This document shows, piece after piece, positions 55,895 to 64,000 of a DNA stretch of 64,000 nucleotides (positions are counted from its first letter, which is position 1; every line of letters begins with the position of its first letter). The position numbers were made by a program, and so were the translations under genes. The stretch spans positions 124,001 through 188,000 of the forward strand of contig NZ_LWAE01000004.1 in NCBI RefSeq assembly GCF_001623875.1, in the 5' to 3' direction. This DNA comes from Clostridium magnum DSM 2767 (GTDB taxonomy: Bacteria > Bacillota > Clostridia > Clostridiales > Clostridiaceae). The notes below the pieces were generated by a model that was not told where the DNA came from, did no database searches, and saw only the letters and a list, made by a program, of their open reading frames with translations.

Positions 55895-58066
55895 TTATTC
55901 GGTGGCTAATTGCTCAGTTGCACAATTTCCCTCTAAATATTCTGTATCCTGTTCTCTTATTTTAAATTCACTTACAAGCATTATCAAAGTATCCGCACCT
56001 TCTGCATTCTCAGCAGACTTACCTGTTATACGTTCATTTTCTTCACTTATCTCACCTATGTTACCTGAAATATCTATGGAAGCCTCAGTGCAACTACTTA
56101 CAGATGAACTCAGAGTCCTCATATTCTCTGATATATCTTCTACGGACATATATATTTTTGTAGATAGCTCTGAAAATCTTTGAATAACTTGTTGAAAAAT
56201 TTCCCCATCGCCTTTGTAATCTTCGCTTATTTTTATAACTTTTTCATAATCCTTAATAACTTCATTCTCCATAACCTTCAGTATAAATTCTGCTGAATCT
56301 GCAAGTTCTCCCACCGCTGCAAAAACACCTTTAATATTATTTTGTATATCTGTAACAGCCAAAGCTGACTGTTCTGCCAAATTCCTAACTTCCTTAGCCA
56401 CTACTGAGAAGCCTCTTCCCTGCTCTCCTGCTTTAGCCGCTTCTATAGTAGCATTCAAAGATAAAATCTTTGTTTTCTTTGCTATATCCCTTATATTTTC
56501 TGCAATAATAGAAATCTTTTTAACTACTTTAGCATCTTGTAACGCCTTATTAACCTTACTTCTAGACATTGAATAAGCCTCTTTTATTCTCAATCTAGAT
56601 TCTTCCGTTTCTTCTTTTATTAAAGCAGCTTTATCTTTTATCTTATTTGCAAGTTCAAGTCCTTGGTTTGCTTCTTCAACTGTATTGTTTATTTCCTCTC
56701 TAACAATCATAGATTGCGAAGTTACTTCTTGTATAGTCGCCGAAGATTCCTGCATACTTGAAGAAATTTCTTCTGATGTTTCAGAAACGCTTTGAACTCT
56801 TTTATGTACATCTATTAGCATATTATTTATATCATTTGTCGAACTAAGTGTATTTTTACTTTCTTCTTTTACATAATAAATTATTTTTTCCACACTATCA
56901 ATTGCAGAATTTAAAGCAGCAGCAGTTTGCCCAAACTCATCTTTTCTTTTAATTTCAATTCTGTGAGATAAGTTACATTCTGAAAGCCTTTGTGCATATT
57001 TCTTAATTTCAAGTAATGGATTTTTTATGGATTTAGATATTGCAAATGCTACAACCATGCCTACTAAAATAAATATTATAGTAATAACTGCTGCTTCATA
57101 TTTAAGACTATTTGCTGCACTAAATATCTCACTTTTAGGTATAGTTAAAGCTAAATACCAATTCATATTTGGCACAGGTGCATAGGACATAAACATTTCT
57201 ATGTTGCTTTGTGTATAGTATCCTGATCCAACTTCTCCTTTAACCATTTTACTCTCCAAATCTGCTAATGGTTTAATAGATGAATCTTTCTCCACATTTT
57301 TAAAAGTATTATCTTTATTTAAAACTAATTTCAAATCCTTATGGGCAACCTTTGTCCCATCCTTTCTTATTATAAAGCAAAACCCGTCATTACCTACCTT
57401 TGTTCTCTGAACTATCTCATTGAGCTTTGCCATAGACATATTAGAAAGCAGGACCCCTATAACTTCATCATCCTTATCCTTTATAGGCACTGCAATAGCT
57501 ATAATTTGCTGTCCATCTACGTTAGTTATAGGATCAGATATAGATGGTATTCCCAATAAAGCTTTTCTTAAATATTTAACATCCTCAGTTTCGCTTGAAA
57601 GGTCTATTTGTGACTTTGCACCGCTAGGCAAATGTATTATTCCATTTAATTCTACAATATTTAAGCTTTCATATCCTAAACTTTTACCCTGTGATATAAG
57701 TACTGGCATTTGGGTTTGAGTTTCCATAGACTGAATTTCAGGTCTTGCAGCTATTTCATTCATTGCTTTTATGTCTTGTTCTAAGGTTGAGTTTATAAGC
57801 TTAGATGCCTCCATTGCTCTAGATTGAAGAGATGAACTAATGGTATCTTCTAAAGCTTTATAAGAATTAATGTAAGAGACAGCCCCCAAAACCCCACATA
57901 CAACTATTAATAGTAATGTTATCTGAAGCATTATTTTTATTCCTACACTATTTATAAAATTCAAATTTATACTTTTTAGAAAGCTTAATCTATTTTCTTT
58001 TTTTATACAATTTGTAATCCTTTTGAAATAATCTTTTACTAAAAAAGTGTTTAAAATTTTCTTCAT
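55895..58066 (-). CDS. methyl-accepting chemotaxis protein, double Cache sensor
   Basis: A 723-residue receptor. It has an unusually long cytoplasmic N-terminus (about 40 residues), TM1 (about 43-65), a dCache_1 sensor (about 75-325, with [27 protein letters not shown] and [10 protein letters not shown]), TM2 (about 328-350), HAMP, and a signalling domain with [29 protein letters not shown] hairpin tip. dCache_1 receptors often bind amino acids. GGGGGAGC precedes the ATG. Confidence 0.93.
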   Translation of the reverse strand: MKKILNTFLVKDYFKRITNCIKKENRLSFLKSINLNFINSVGIKIMLQITLLLIVVCGVLGAVSYINSYKALEDTISSSLQSRAMEASKLINSTLEQDIKAMNEIAARPEIQSMETQTQMPVLISQGKSLGYESLNIVELNGIIHLPSGAKSQIDLSSETEDVKYLRKALLGIPSISDPITNVDGQQIIAIAVPIKDKDDEVIGVLLSNMSMAKLNEIVQRTKVGNDGFCFIIRKDGTKVAHKDLKLVLNKDNTFKNVEKDSSIKPLADLESKMVKGEVGSGYYTQSNIEMFMSYAPVPNMNWYLALTIPKSEIFSAANSLKYEAAVITIIFILVGMVVAFAISKSIKNPLLEIKKYAQRLSECNLSHRIEIKRKDEFGQTAAALNSAIDSVEKIIYYVKEESKNTLSSTNDINNMLIDVHKRVQSVSETSEEISSSMQESSATIQEVTSQSMIVREEINNTVEEANQGLELANKIKDKAALIKEETEESRLRIKEAYSMSRSKVNKALQDAKVVKKISIIAENIRDIAKKTKILSLNATIEAAKAGEQGRGFSVVAKEVRNLAEQSALAVTDIQNNIKGVFAAVGELADSAEFILKVMENEVIKDYEKVIKISEDYKGDGEIFQQVIQRFSELSTKIYMSVEDISENMRTLSSSVSSCTEASIDISGNIGEISEENERITGKSAENAEGADTLIMLVSEFKIREQDTEYLEGNCATEQLATE

Positions 58067-58270
58067 ATCTGCTCCCCCTAAGATAGGATATTACTTCTAG
58101 TTTCAATAAACATTGTAACATCATATTCCCTATTTGATATTAAATATTGTATGTTTTAACCAATGCTTAACCAACATTTAACATTAGCCAAGTTATATTA
58201 AAATGTATTTATTATGTTTTTTTATAAATACTATTTAGTATATATTATTCGGAGAAAGGATGTTCCCAAT

Positions 58271-59161
58271 ATGCTTGAGTTTAAACCTTTAACTATTAAA
58301 GATAAAGATATGTTTGATAAATATTTAAAGCCATATGTTTATGAAACTTGTGAGTATTCCTTTACAAACCTTTTTATATGGAGAAAAGCCTTAGATATAC
58401 AATATGCTCTTTATAATGATGTAATGATTGTTATGAAAATGGACTTTAACGGAAATTTTCATTTTATGCAGCCTATTGGTTATAAAAAAGAAAACTTAAA
58501 AGAACTCACAGATTTTTTAATTGCACAGAAAAAACAATTAGAGATAAAATATCTTTTTAAGGATGCAGAAGAGATGTTTATTAAAGATATATTAGATACT
58601 TATAGCGATACTAATTTTACTATAGAAGAAGATAGAGATAACTTTGATTATATATATGAAAGCAATGCACTTGCAACTTTATCTGGTAAAAAACTTCATA
58701 AAAAGAAAAATCATTATAATTATTTTATAAAAAACTATCAATATGAAACTGCTCCAATAACCTCTGAGCTAATCCAGCCTTGTATAAGGGCAGCTCGAGA
58801 ATGGTGCCATAAAAATATATGTAAGGGCTACTTGCTTTATGAGCTAAAATCCATAGAAGAAATGCTTAAAAATAGCTCAAACCTAGATTTCACAGGCATG
58901 GTGGTATATGTAAATGATAAAATTTCAGCTTTTACCATAGGAGAGAAGGTAAATGAGAGCATGGCTATAATCCATATAGAAAAGGCTGATACTGATATTA
59001 GAGGGCTATCTAACTTTATAAATAAAACCTTCGTGGAAACCTGCTATAAAGATGTTCCTTATATAAATCGAGAACAAGACCTTGGCCTTGAAGGTTTAAG
59101 ACACGCAAAGTCATCTTATATGCCTGTAAGGTTTGCAAAAAAGTTTATTGTAAACACTTAA
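58271..59161 (+). CDS. DUF2156 (GNAT-fold) protein
   Basis: A 296-residue protein starting MLEFKPLTIKDKDMFDKYL, with CEYSFTNLFIWR, LSGKKLHKKKNHYNYFIKNY, KADTDIRGLSNFINKTFVE and INREQDLGLEGLRHAKSSYMP. These are the blocks of the DUF2156/COG4866 family, related to the catalytic C-terminus of phosphatidylglycerol lysyltransferase (aminoacyl-tRNA dependent), but without the membrane part. Its substrate is unknown. The start is placed at 58271 after AGAAAGG; the frame is open from 58214. It lies 16 bases before the AI-2E-type permease and is probably co-transcribed. Confidence 0.85.
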   Translation: MLEFKPLTIKDKDMFDKYLKPYVYETCEYSFTNLFIWRKALDIQYALYNDVMIVMKMDFNGNFHFMQPIGYKKENLKELTDFLIAQKKQLEIKYLFKDAEEMFIKDILDTYSDTNFTIEEDRDNFDYIYESNALATLSGKKLHKKKNHYNYFIKNYQYETAPITSELIQPCIRAAREWCHKNICKGYLLYELKSIEEMLKNSSNLDFTGMVVYVNDKISAFTIGEKVNESMAIIHIEKADTDIRGLSNFINKTFVETCYKDVPYINREQDLGLEGLRHAKSSYMPVRFAKKFIVNT

Positions 59162-59177
59162 TTAAAAGTTTAAGGAG

Positions 59178-60254
59178 ATGATTTTTATACTTGTTAGTAA
59201 ATCAATAAAAAATCTAGTAATTATTAATTTAAGCTTCCTTGCTATAATACTTTTTGGTAAAATGTTTTACATTCATAAATTGATAAAAATATTGTCTAAA
59301 TCTTTTTTAATTCCTTTTCTAATATCATTATTTTTATATTATATAGGAAAGCCTTTAAATGATATTTTTATAAAAAAAGGTTTAAAACCTGGAATTTCTG
59401 CATTACTAACCTTAACCATAACTACTTTTATTATTTCAGGTGTATTGTCATATTTTTGGAGTTACATGATACAACAATTTAATGAGTTAACAAAACAATT
59501 TAGTAATATTATGATAAACAACAATTCACTGAATGGAATTGCCTCAAAAATAGATAAATACATAAATATTAGTCTTCTATATAACAGCTTATATAAGAGA
59601 TTAACTAATATTGCTCAGAACTACATACAAAATATTGAAAGTGATTTTTTATCTTTTATTAATTATATAATGGATACATTCTCTAAAGTTTTTTTAATAC
59701 TTGTAATATTATTCTACTTATTTAAAGATGGTCACAAATTTAAGATTAGTGTTTTATCCCTGCTTTCATATAAGTATAAGGAAATCTTATCCAAAATACT
59801 TTCTGAAAGCAATACTGCTTTAAGTTCATATGTTAACGGTCAAGCTAAAGTAGCCCTTGCCTTATCAGTTATGATATTTATAGGATACAAAATAATAGGA
59901 ATTCCTAATGCCTTATTATTATCATCAATTACTTTTGTTTTGGCTTTTATACCTTTTATAGGCTTTTTTATATCAATGATTTTTCCTACTGCTATAGCTC
60001 TAAGCATGGGGGTTTCTATGATAATAAAATTAGCAATTACATTTGCTATAGTTCAAACTCTAAAAGGTAGAGTTGTCGTCCCTGCAATTATGGCAAGCTC
60101 AATGAAAATTCACCCTTTAACAGATATATTCTTAGTTATTGGCGCAATCGCCTTAGGAGGACCTATCAGTGCCTTTTGTATAGTTCCTATTTATGCGATT
60201 ATTAAAGTTCTAATTATAAATTTGCATGAGTATAGATTAAAGAAATTTCAGTGA
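59178..60254 (+). CDS. AI-2E (UPF0118) family membrane permease
   Basis: A 358-residue protein with about eight membrane segments and the family's long loop (about 90-165). Family blocks are SYVNGQAKVALALSVMIFIGY, FVLAFIPFIGFFISMIFPTAIAL and LKGRVVVPAIMASSMKIHPL. Relatives export autoinducer-2 or act as ion/H+ antiporters, so the substrate is open. The only conventional start codon (ATG 59178) directly abuts its AAGGAG with no spacer. The next in-frame ATG is 28 codons on and would lose TM1. Repeat copy B follows six bases after the stop. Confidence 0.85.
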   Translation: MIFILVSKSIKNLVIINLSFLAIILFGKMFYIHKLIKILSKSFLIPFLISLFLYYIGKPLNDIFIKKGLKPGISALLTLTITTFIISGVLSYFWSYMIQQFNELTKQFSNIMINNNSLNGIASKIDKYINISLLYNSLYKRLTNIAQNYIQNIESDFLSFINYIMDTFSKVFLILVILFYLFKDGHKFKISVLSLLSYKYKEILSKILSESNTALSSYVNGQAKVALALSVMIFIGYKIIGIPNALLLSSITFVLAFIPFIGFFISMIFPTAIALSMGVSMIIKLAITFAIVQTLKGRVVVPAIMASSMKIHPLTDIFLVIGAIALGGPISAFCIVPIYAIIKVLIINLHEYRLKKFQ

Positions 60255-60260
60255 AGATGA

Positions 60261-60388
60261 AGTGAAACTTGAATCAGATGAGGTTTCAATCCCCATCTGA
60301 TTCTTAGTTGAACGAATCCAGGGGCGTAGCCGCTCTTTACTCACTCTTTGAGAAGAGGAAGTATTAGAGCAGGTAGCCATCGGATAAA
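60261..60388 (+). repeat. dispersed structured repeat, copy B
   Basis: 128 nt beginning right after ATGA (60257-60260), a few bases past the permease stop. Stem 1 is GAATCAGATGAGG / CCCCATCTGATTC. Next comes TTAGTTGAACGAATCC, then GGCGTAGCCGCTC pairing with GAGCAGGTAGCC, an inner hairpin ACTCTTTGAGAAGAGG, and the end ATCGGAT that pairs with ATCC. Its GGC/GCC pair replaces the GAC/GTC of the other copies. Confidence 0.85.
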
Positions 60389-60391
60389 TAA

Positions 60392-60440
60392 AGCTATGGT
60401 ACTATAGTTTTTTAGCGAAAAACCCTATAGTATCATAGCT
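60392..60440 (-). terminator. terminator of the alcohol dehydrogenase gene
   Basis: AGCTATGGTACTATAG / CTATAGTATCATAGCT hairpin between the convergent permease and adh genes. The T-rich tail TTTATTTAT is on the minus strand. Confidence 0.8.
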
Positions 60441-60450
60441 AAAATTCAAT

Positions 60451-61620
60451 CTATTTTGCTAATTCATATATGTTTATAATATCTTTCTTATCTAGTTTTA
60501 CAAGACCTCCAATAGTTTTAGTATCTGAAGCTGTACATTTATCTGCCATCTCTTCAAATCTATCTCTAGAAATATTTGCTTCTTCTAAAGTTACAGGAAG
60601 GCCTGCCTTTCTAAAGAATTCTATCATTCTGTTAATTCCTTCTAAGGCTATTACTTCAGATGATTCAAAAGATAAATCAACATCCCACACTCTTACTGCA
60701 AATTGTACAAATTTATTAATATTATGTTTATATACATATTTCATCCATGCTGGAAAAACAATGGATAATCCTGCACCATGAGCTATATCATATATAGCAC
60801 TTAACTCATGTTCTATTTTATGTGATGCCCAATCTCCTATTCTCCCTGTGCTTAGTAAATCATTGTGAGCTATAGTTCCTGTCCACATGATTTCTGCCCT
60901 TGCATCATAGTTTTCCGGTTGTTCTAAAACTACTGGAAGGTTATTTATTATTGTCTTTAATGCTGCTTCACATAATCTATCTGTAAGATCTACATGATCA
61001 ACATTAGTGAAATATCTCTCCATTATATGTGCCATAATATCTGCTGCGCCGCTAGCAGTTTGGTAATGTGGTAACGTATATGTTAATACTGGATTTAAAA
61101 TAGAAAATTGAGGTCTAATAAATTCTGAATGTAATCCCTTCTTATACCATCCATCCTCATTTGTTATAACAGCACTATCACTAGCTTCTGTACCCGTTGC
61201 AGGTATAGTTAAGACAACTCCAATAGGCAATGCCTCTTTAACAACGGCCTTTCCTTCGTTAAAATCCCATACATCTCCATCATAAGGCACTCCTACAGCA
61301 ATTGCTTTGGCTGTATCAGCAGCGCTACCGCCACCAACAGCTAAAATAAACTTTATACCATTATCACAGCATAGCTTTATACCTTCTCGAACGAGACTTA
61401 ATCTTGGATTAGGTCTAACTCCCGAAAGCTCTACAAAACCAATACCATTTTCAGTTAACGACTTTACAACTCTATCATAAAGACCACTTTTTTTTATACT
61501 TCCTCCACCATAACAAAGAAGAATTTTATCAGCATACTGCTTAACCTCATTGCCAACAAGGTTCTCAGTATCTTTACCAAATATAATTTTAGTTGCATTT
61601 CTAAATGTAAAATTATTCAT
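60451..61620 (-). CDS. iron-containing alcohol dehydrogenase (butanol dehydrogenase type)
   Basis: A 389-residue group III ADH. The nucleotide-binding motif AVGGGSAADTAKAIA is at about 97, and TIPATGTEASDSAVITNE is present. The metal site includes SGAADIMAHIMERYF (Asp, His) and HKIEHELSAIYDIAHGAGLSIVFPAW (His, His). It resembles clostridial NADPH-dependent butanol dehydrogenases (BdhA/BdhB) and YqdH. The start at 61620 (MNNFTFRNATKIIFG) has AAGGAG seven bases upstream; the open frame from 61662 has no site. The alcohol it uses in vivo is inferred. Confidence 0.92.
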   Translation of the reverse strand: MNNFTFRNATKIIFGKDTENLVGNEVKQYADKILLCYGGGSIKKSGLYDRVVKSLTENGIGFVELSGVRPNPRLSLVREGIKLCCDNGIKFILAVGGGSAADTAKAIAVGVPYDGDVWDFNEGKAVVKEALPIGVVLTIPATGTEASDSAVITNEDGWYKKGLHSEFIRPQFSILNPVLTYTLPHYQTASGAADIMAHIMERYFTNVDHVDLTDRLCEAALKTIINNLPVVLEQPENYDARAEIMWTGTIAHNDLLSTGRIGDWASHKIEHELSAIYDIAHGAGLSIVFPAWMKYVYKHNINKFVQFAVRVWDVDLSFESSEVIALEGINRMIEFFRKAGLPVTLEEANISRDRFEEMADKCTASDTKTIGGLVKLDKKDIINIYELAK

Positions 61621-61793
61621 AGTGTCACTCCTTTTAAATTCACATAAAATTAGCATCATCAATTTTAACTTAATATATCATATTAAGTTTTATTTTACAA
61701 TTCATTAGTATAGTATTCTTAGACAAAAATTGTCTAAAATTGAAAATAAATGGATTTACAATATATCGATAATGCTATATGATTAAATTATGA

Positions 61794-61968
61794 AGTGGAA
61801 ACTTGAATCAGGTGGGGTTTCGTCTACGACCCGGGGCTTTGCCCGTTAAATGCCATTTAGGCATTTAACCCCCATCTGATTCTTAGTTGAACGAATCCAG
61901 GGACGTAGCCGTCCTTTACTCCCTCTTTGATAAGAGGGAGTATTAGAGCGGGTAGTCATCGGATAAAT
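61794..61968 (+). repeat. dispersed structured repeat, copy C
   Basis: 175 nt beginning right after ATGA (61790-61793). Stem 1 is GAATCAGGTGGGG / CCCCATCTGATTC with about 50 extra bases at its tip. That insert itself folds (CGGGGCTTTGCCCG, AAATGCCATTTAGGCATTT). TTAGTTGAACGAATCCAGGG and GACGTAGCCGTC follow, then a strong hairpin ACTCCCTCTTTGATAAGAGG and the end GGTAGTCATCGGAT. The small gene at 61992 starts 24 bases further on. Confidence 0.85.
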
Positions 61969-61991
61969 GCTGTCGAATGAGGGGATTAGAA

Positions 61992-62393
61992 GTGGAAAAC
62001 TGTTTAAATAATATAGATACATACTATAAGGATATAGAGGAATATAAAATTGATATTAATAATACTATTGAACATATAATTTCTAAAAATGAAAGATTAG
62101 TATTTGCCATTGTTGCTGAAAAGGCAGGAGTAACTCGCTTTGTTGTAAGGCAGTATCCTGAACTCAGAAATTACATACTGCAAAGAATGGTATACTATAA
62201 AGAAATAAATATTATAAATAAAAAAATAGACAGAGCAGTTAACAGCTTATTAAAAGCTAACAAAAGTATAACTTTTATATCAATAATAAATAAATGTAAA
62301 TTTAACTCAGATGCTGTTTATCAAAATCAATACATAAAGGATAGAATTCGAACTTTATTGATTGAAAATAATCACCGAAAAATCACCATCTAA
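61992..62393 (+). CDS. TnpC/DUF6262-like small helical protein
   Basis: A 133-residue protein, all helical and basic. The central stretch LVFAIVAEKAGVTRFVVRQYPELRNYI (about 37-62) matches the pattern V-A-x-x-A-G-V-S...Y-R-x-P-E-L-R of DUF6262/Tn554 TnpC-like proteins, in which an HTH is followed by a coiled coil. A second weaker HTH-like part is at about 85-120. I prefer the GTG at 61992 because GAGGGG lies seven bases before it; the ATG at 61977 overlaps that site. No tnpA/tnpB partner is nearby, so it is either a remnant of a transposon module or a domesticated regulator. Confidence 0.6.
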   Translation: MENCLNNIDTYYKDIEEYKIDINNTIEHIISKNERLVFAIVAEKAGVTRFVVRQYPELRNYILQRMVYYKEINIINKKIDRAVNSLLKANKSITFISIINKCKFNSDAVYQNQYIKDRIRTLLIENNHRKITI

Positions 62394-62435
62394 AAAATTT
62401 AAACATGCGGATAATTACATTAAGTGGAGTATACC

Positions 62436-62482
62436 GAAATAACGGCATAGATTTACTAAAATCAAATCTATGCCGTTATTTC
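62436..62482. terminator. 19-bp perfect stem between convergent genes
   Basis: GAAATAACGGCATAGATTT / AAATCTATGCCGTTATTTC with a 9-base loop. T-tracts are weak on both strands, but the position between two convergent genes suggests a bidirectional terminator. Confidence 0.65.
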
Positions 62483-62501
62483 AACCATATTACATTACTT
62501 T

Positions 62502-62873
62502 CTACAACCTTCTTGTACTAAATAATTCATCTACAACTTTTTGAGCAAATTCACTTACTTCTACTCTATCGTCTTCATTTCCCTCGTATATTAATGGAAG
62601 ATCATGATTTCTACAAAGTCTATTTATAACTTTAACATTTAATATTAAAGAATTATGTGCACTGCTTCTCTGTTTATCAAGTTTTTGAATATATTCTCTA
62701 TATTCATCACCTTCTTTACTATACTTTCCAACCATAACTCCAATCTCTAATACATTTACCCTTCTCATATAATCAGAAGCAGACTCTATCAATTCCTCCA
62801 TCATATCTAAACATTTGGAATCCTCAGTTTCAGAAATAACTTTGATAAATTCATTGATTTTTTCTCTAAACAT
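62502..62873 (-). CDS. small helical cytoplasmic protein, unknown function
   Basis: A 123-residue acidic, helical protein (MFREKINEFIKVISETEDSK...). It contains a possible structural core MMEELIESASDYMRRVNVLEIGVMVGKYSKEGDEYREYIQKLD and conserved-looking LCRNHDLPLIYEG. It may belong to the small DUF3232-type clostridial proteins, but I cannot confirm that. GGGG(TT) lies before the ATG. No operon partners. Confidence 0.7.
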   Translation of the reverse strand: MFREKINEFIKVISETEDSKCLDMMEELIESASDYMRRVNVLEIGVMVGKYSKEGDEYREYIQKLDKQRSSAHNSLILNVKVINRLCRNHDLPLIYEGNEDDRVEVSEFAQKVVDELFSTRRL

Positions 62874-62977
62874 AATATAACCCCCAACTCTTCAATTCCC
62901 AATTTTTATACAATAACATTTTAACACAATTATGATACCTTTACAAATTATTCCACATATTCAACTTATTTTATAAT

Positions 62978-63022
62978 AAAACAATCCCCATCTCGATTTA
63001 TTCTCGAGATAGGGATTGTTTT
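62978..63022 (-). terminator. terminator of the membrane metalloprotease-like gene
   Basis: AAAACAATCCC...GGGATTGTTTT stem with CATCTCGA / TCGAGATA above it, followed by A/T tracts on both strands, 15 bases past the stop. Confidence 0.88.
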
Positions 63023-63037
63023 CCTATATTAATAATC

Positions 63038-63847
63038 TTAAGAACTAAACTTGCTTATAGTTAATAAAATTAAGCTTACCAAAAAAGTTATTACTGAAAG
63101 AATTACTGCTACAATTAAAAAACCTGTAATTAAAATGTTATATGTCATTATGTTAAAAGCTAATACATATTTTGATAAACCGGATATATTTAACAATAAT
63201 ATTATTAAAAATATTATCCCTAACCCTCTAGATGCTCCTTTTATATCTGCAGAACTTAAAGATATATGAGAAGATATACATATTGCCATAAATAAAAATA
63301 AGTAAAAGTATGGATTTCCAAAATTACTGAATGAAAATATACTTTTTATTAACCCCTCATAAGAATTAATTATTCCTTGAATTGTAGCCTTATTCAACTC
63401 CGTAATCTGCAAACTTCTTGTTAGTATACTAATAAATCTATCATAAGCTTGAGGTATTATAAAACGCATTAACGTAATTATAGAAATAACTCCTCCAAAT
63501 ATTGGTGCCACGCCTATAAAGAAATTTCCTATCTGTTGATAAATACTATGCTGATTATAGCTATGTTGTACATATCCCATTACTCCATTTCCATCTGGTT
63601 TTTGAAGTAATTTTATTTTGGCAATCCTATGACCGAATAATAAAGCAAAGATGGCATGACTCAATTCATGGATAGGAACACCTATAGTTCCGGTAACCAT
63701 TACTGCTTTACTGCCAAAACTTCTTTGTAAATTTCTTATTGAATATGATCTTAGCATACCAAGAAGCAGTCCTATTAATATAATAACACCTAGTAAATAA
63801 AATGTTTCAATAAAACTTCTAATAAATAACTCAATAAAAAAATTCAT
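63038..63847 (-). CDS. integral membrane protein with an HExxH motif (M50-like)
   Basis: A protein of about 269 residues with five to six membrane segments. The motif GVPIHELSHAIFALLFGHRIAK (about residues 55-75) is a zinc-type HExxH preceded by a helix, and GNGVMGYVQHSYN follows. The second metal-binding NxxPxxxxDG of classical site-2 proteases is not visible, so protease activity is only suggested. The ATG at 63856 lies two bases from AAGG. The ATG at 63847 is better spaced. It begins close behind trmB and is probably co-transcribed with it. Confidence 0.7.
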   Translation of the reverse strand: MNFFIELFIRSFIETFYLLGVIILIGLLLGMLRSYSIRNLQRSFGSKAVMVTGTIGVPIHELSHAIFALLFGHRIAKIKLLQKPDGNGVMGYVQHSYNQHSIYQQIGNFFIGVAPIFGGVISIITLMRFIIPQAYDRFISILTRSLQITELNKATIQGIINSYEGLIKSIFSFSNFGNPYFYLFLFMAICISSHISLSSADIKGASRGLGIIFLIILLLNISGLSKYVLAFNIMTYNILITGFLIVAVILSVITFLVSLILLTISKFSS

Positions 63848-63871
63848 ATATTTCATAACCTTATTTGTGGT

Positions 63872-64000
63872 CTACAACAACTTTGCTAATAAAAACATTG
63901 TCTTCATACCAAGTGAAGTGAACTTCTCTTCGTATTCTGTGACAACATTTCCTTGGAAATCGCTATTATGTAAATCATAACTTAAGTACTCTATACTAAA
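63872..64000 (-). CDS. trmB: tRNA (guanine-N7-)-methyltransferase, C-terminal end only
   Basis: The window edge cuts the gene, leaving 42 codons that end in TAG at 63874-63872. They read [18 protein letters not shown] and [20 protein letters not shown], matching the C-terminus of TrmB (DLH...NxxTEYExKF...G). The SAM-binding part lies outside the window, so the call rests on this tail. Confidence 0.75.
   Translation of the reverse strand, partial: FSIEYLSYDLHNSDFQGNVVTEYEEKFTSLGMKTMFLLAKLL

Noticed and set aside
61794..61968. Group I intron or IStron as an explanation for the repeat family
   Set aside because: Copies are under 200 nt, lie outside coding sequence, and lack the conserved P7 and G-binding core and any tnpB. 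A structured mobile RNA without an intron core fits better.

Overview
The window is low-GC DNA from a spore-forming anaerobic Firmicute, most likely Clostridium sensu stricto. The evidence is the strong A+T bias and AGGAGG-type ribosome binding sites, an alpha/beta small acid-soluble spore protein, a (broken) GerA-type germinant receptor operon, a rubrerythrin of the clostridial 'reverse' type, an iron-dependent alcohol dehydrogenase of the butanol dehydrogenase type, and T-box, glycine and guanine riboswitch leaders. No phage, plasmid or CRISPR module is present.

Layout. 1-4.9 kb: an amino-acid permease cut by the window edge, with a near-consensus sigma-54 promoter, and two paralogous PAS/AAA+/Fis activators. 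5-9.7 kb: a glycine cleavage operon (gcvT-gcvH-gcvPA-gcvPB, minus strand) behind a glycine riboswitch. 9.9-15.3 kb and 30.8-36.1 kb: two complete rRNA operons (16S-23S-5S, both on the minus strand, no tRNA genes) lying as direct repeats about 20.9 kb apart. Between them lie a DUF2278 gene, a frameshifted FIST gene, a FIST-GAF-GGDEF protein, xpt with a guanine riboswitch, a complete trpEGDCFBA operon behind a Trp T-box with a second antiterminator/terminator unit, an FMN-binding protein, ndk and alr. 36.5-41.2 kb: secreted or surface-type small genes, a YitT protein, an orphan response regulator and a spore SASP. 41.2-44.5 kb: a germinant receptor operon in which all three genes are broken. 44.6-64 kb: housekeeping and envelope genes (L,D-transpeptidase, HD protein, nuclease-helicase, CHAP-SH3 hydrolase, rubrerythrin, two chemoreceptors, a fabG-like SDR, AI-2E-type permease, Fe-ADH, an HExxH membrane protein) and the end of trmB.

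The least expected signal is a dispersed, structured repeat of about 130-195 nt in five copies (9831-9910, 45167-45207, 46685-46878, 60261-60388, 61794-61968). Every copy begins directly after ATGA or GTGA. Two copies start immediately behind the TGA stop codon of a gene, hairpin tips vary in length while stems are kept, and one stem shows a compensatory base-pair change. The ATGA/GTGA junction rule matches what is reported for HEARO (IscB omega-RNA type) mobile RNAs. No nuclease or transposase of that kind is in the window, so these would be non-autonomous copies. A small TnpC/DUF6262-like gene begins 24 bases after one copy.

Metabolically, the window pairs glycine breakdown or one-carbon supply (gcv, switched by glycine) with tryptophan synthesis (switched by uncharged tRNA-Trp) and purine salvage (switched by guanine). 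All three are controlled by RNA leaders. The sigma-54 activators next to gcv more probably drive the permease than gcv, because only the permease shows a -24/-12 promoter.
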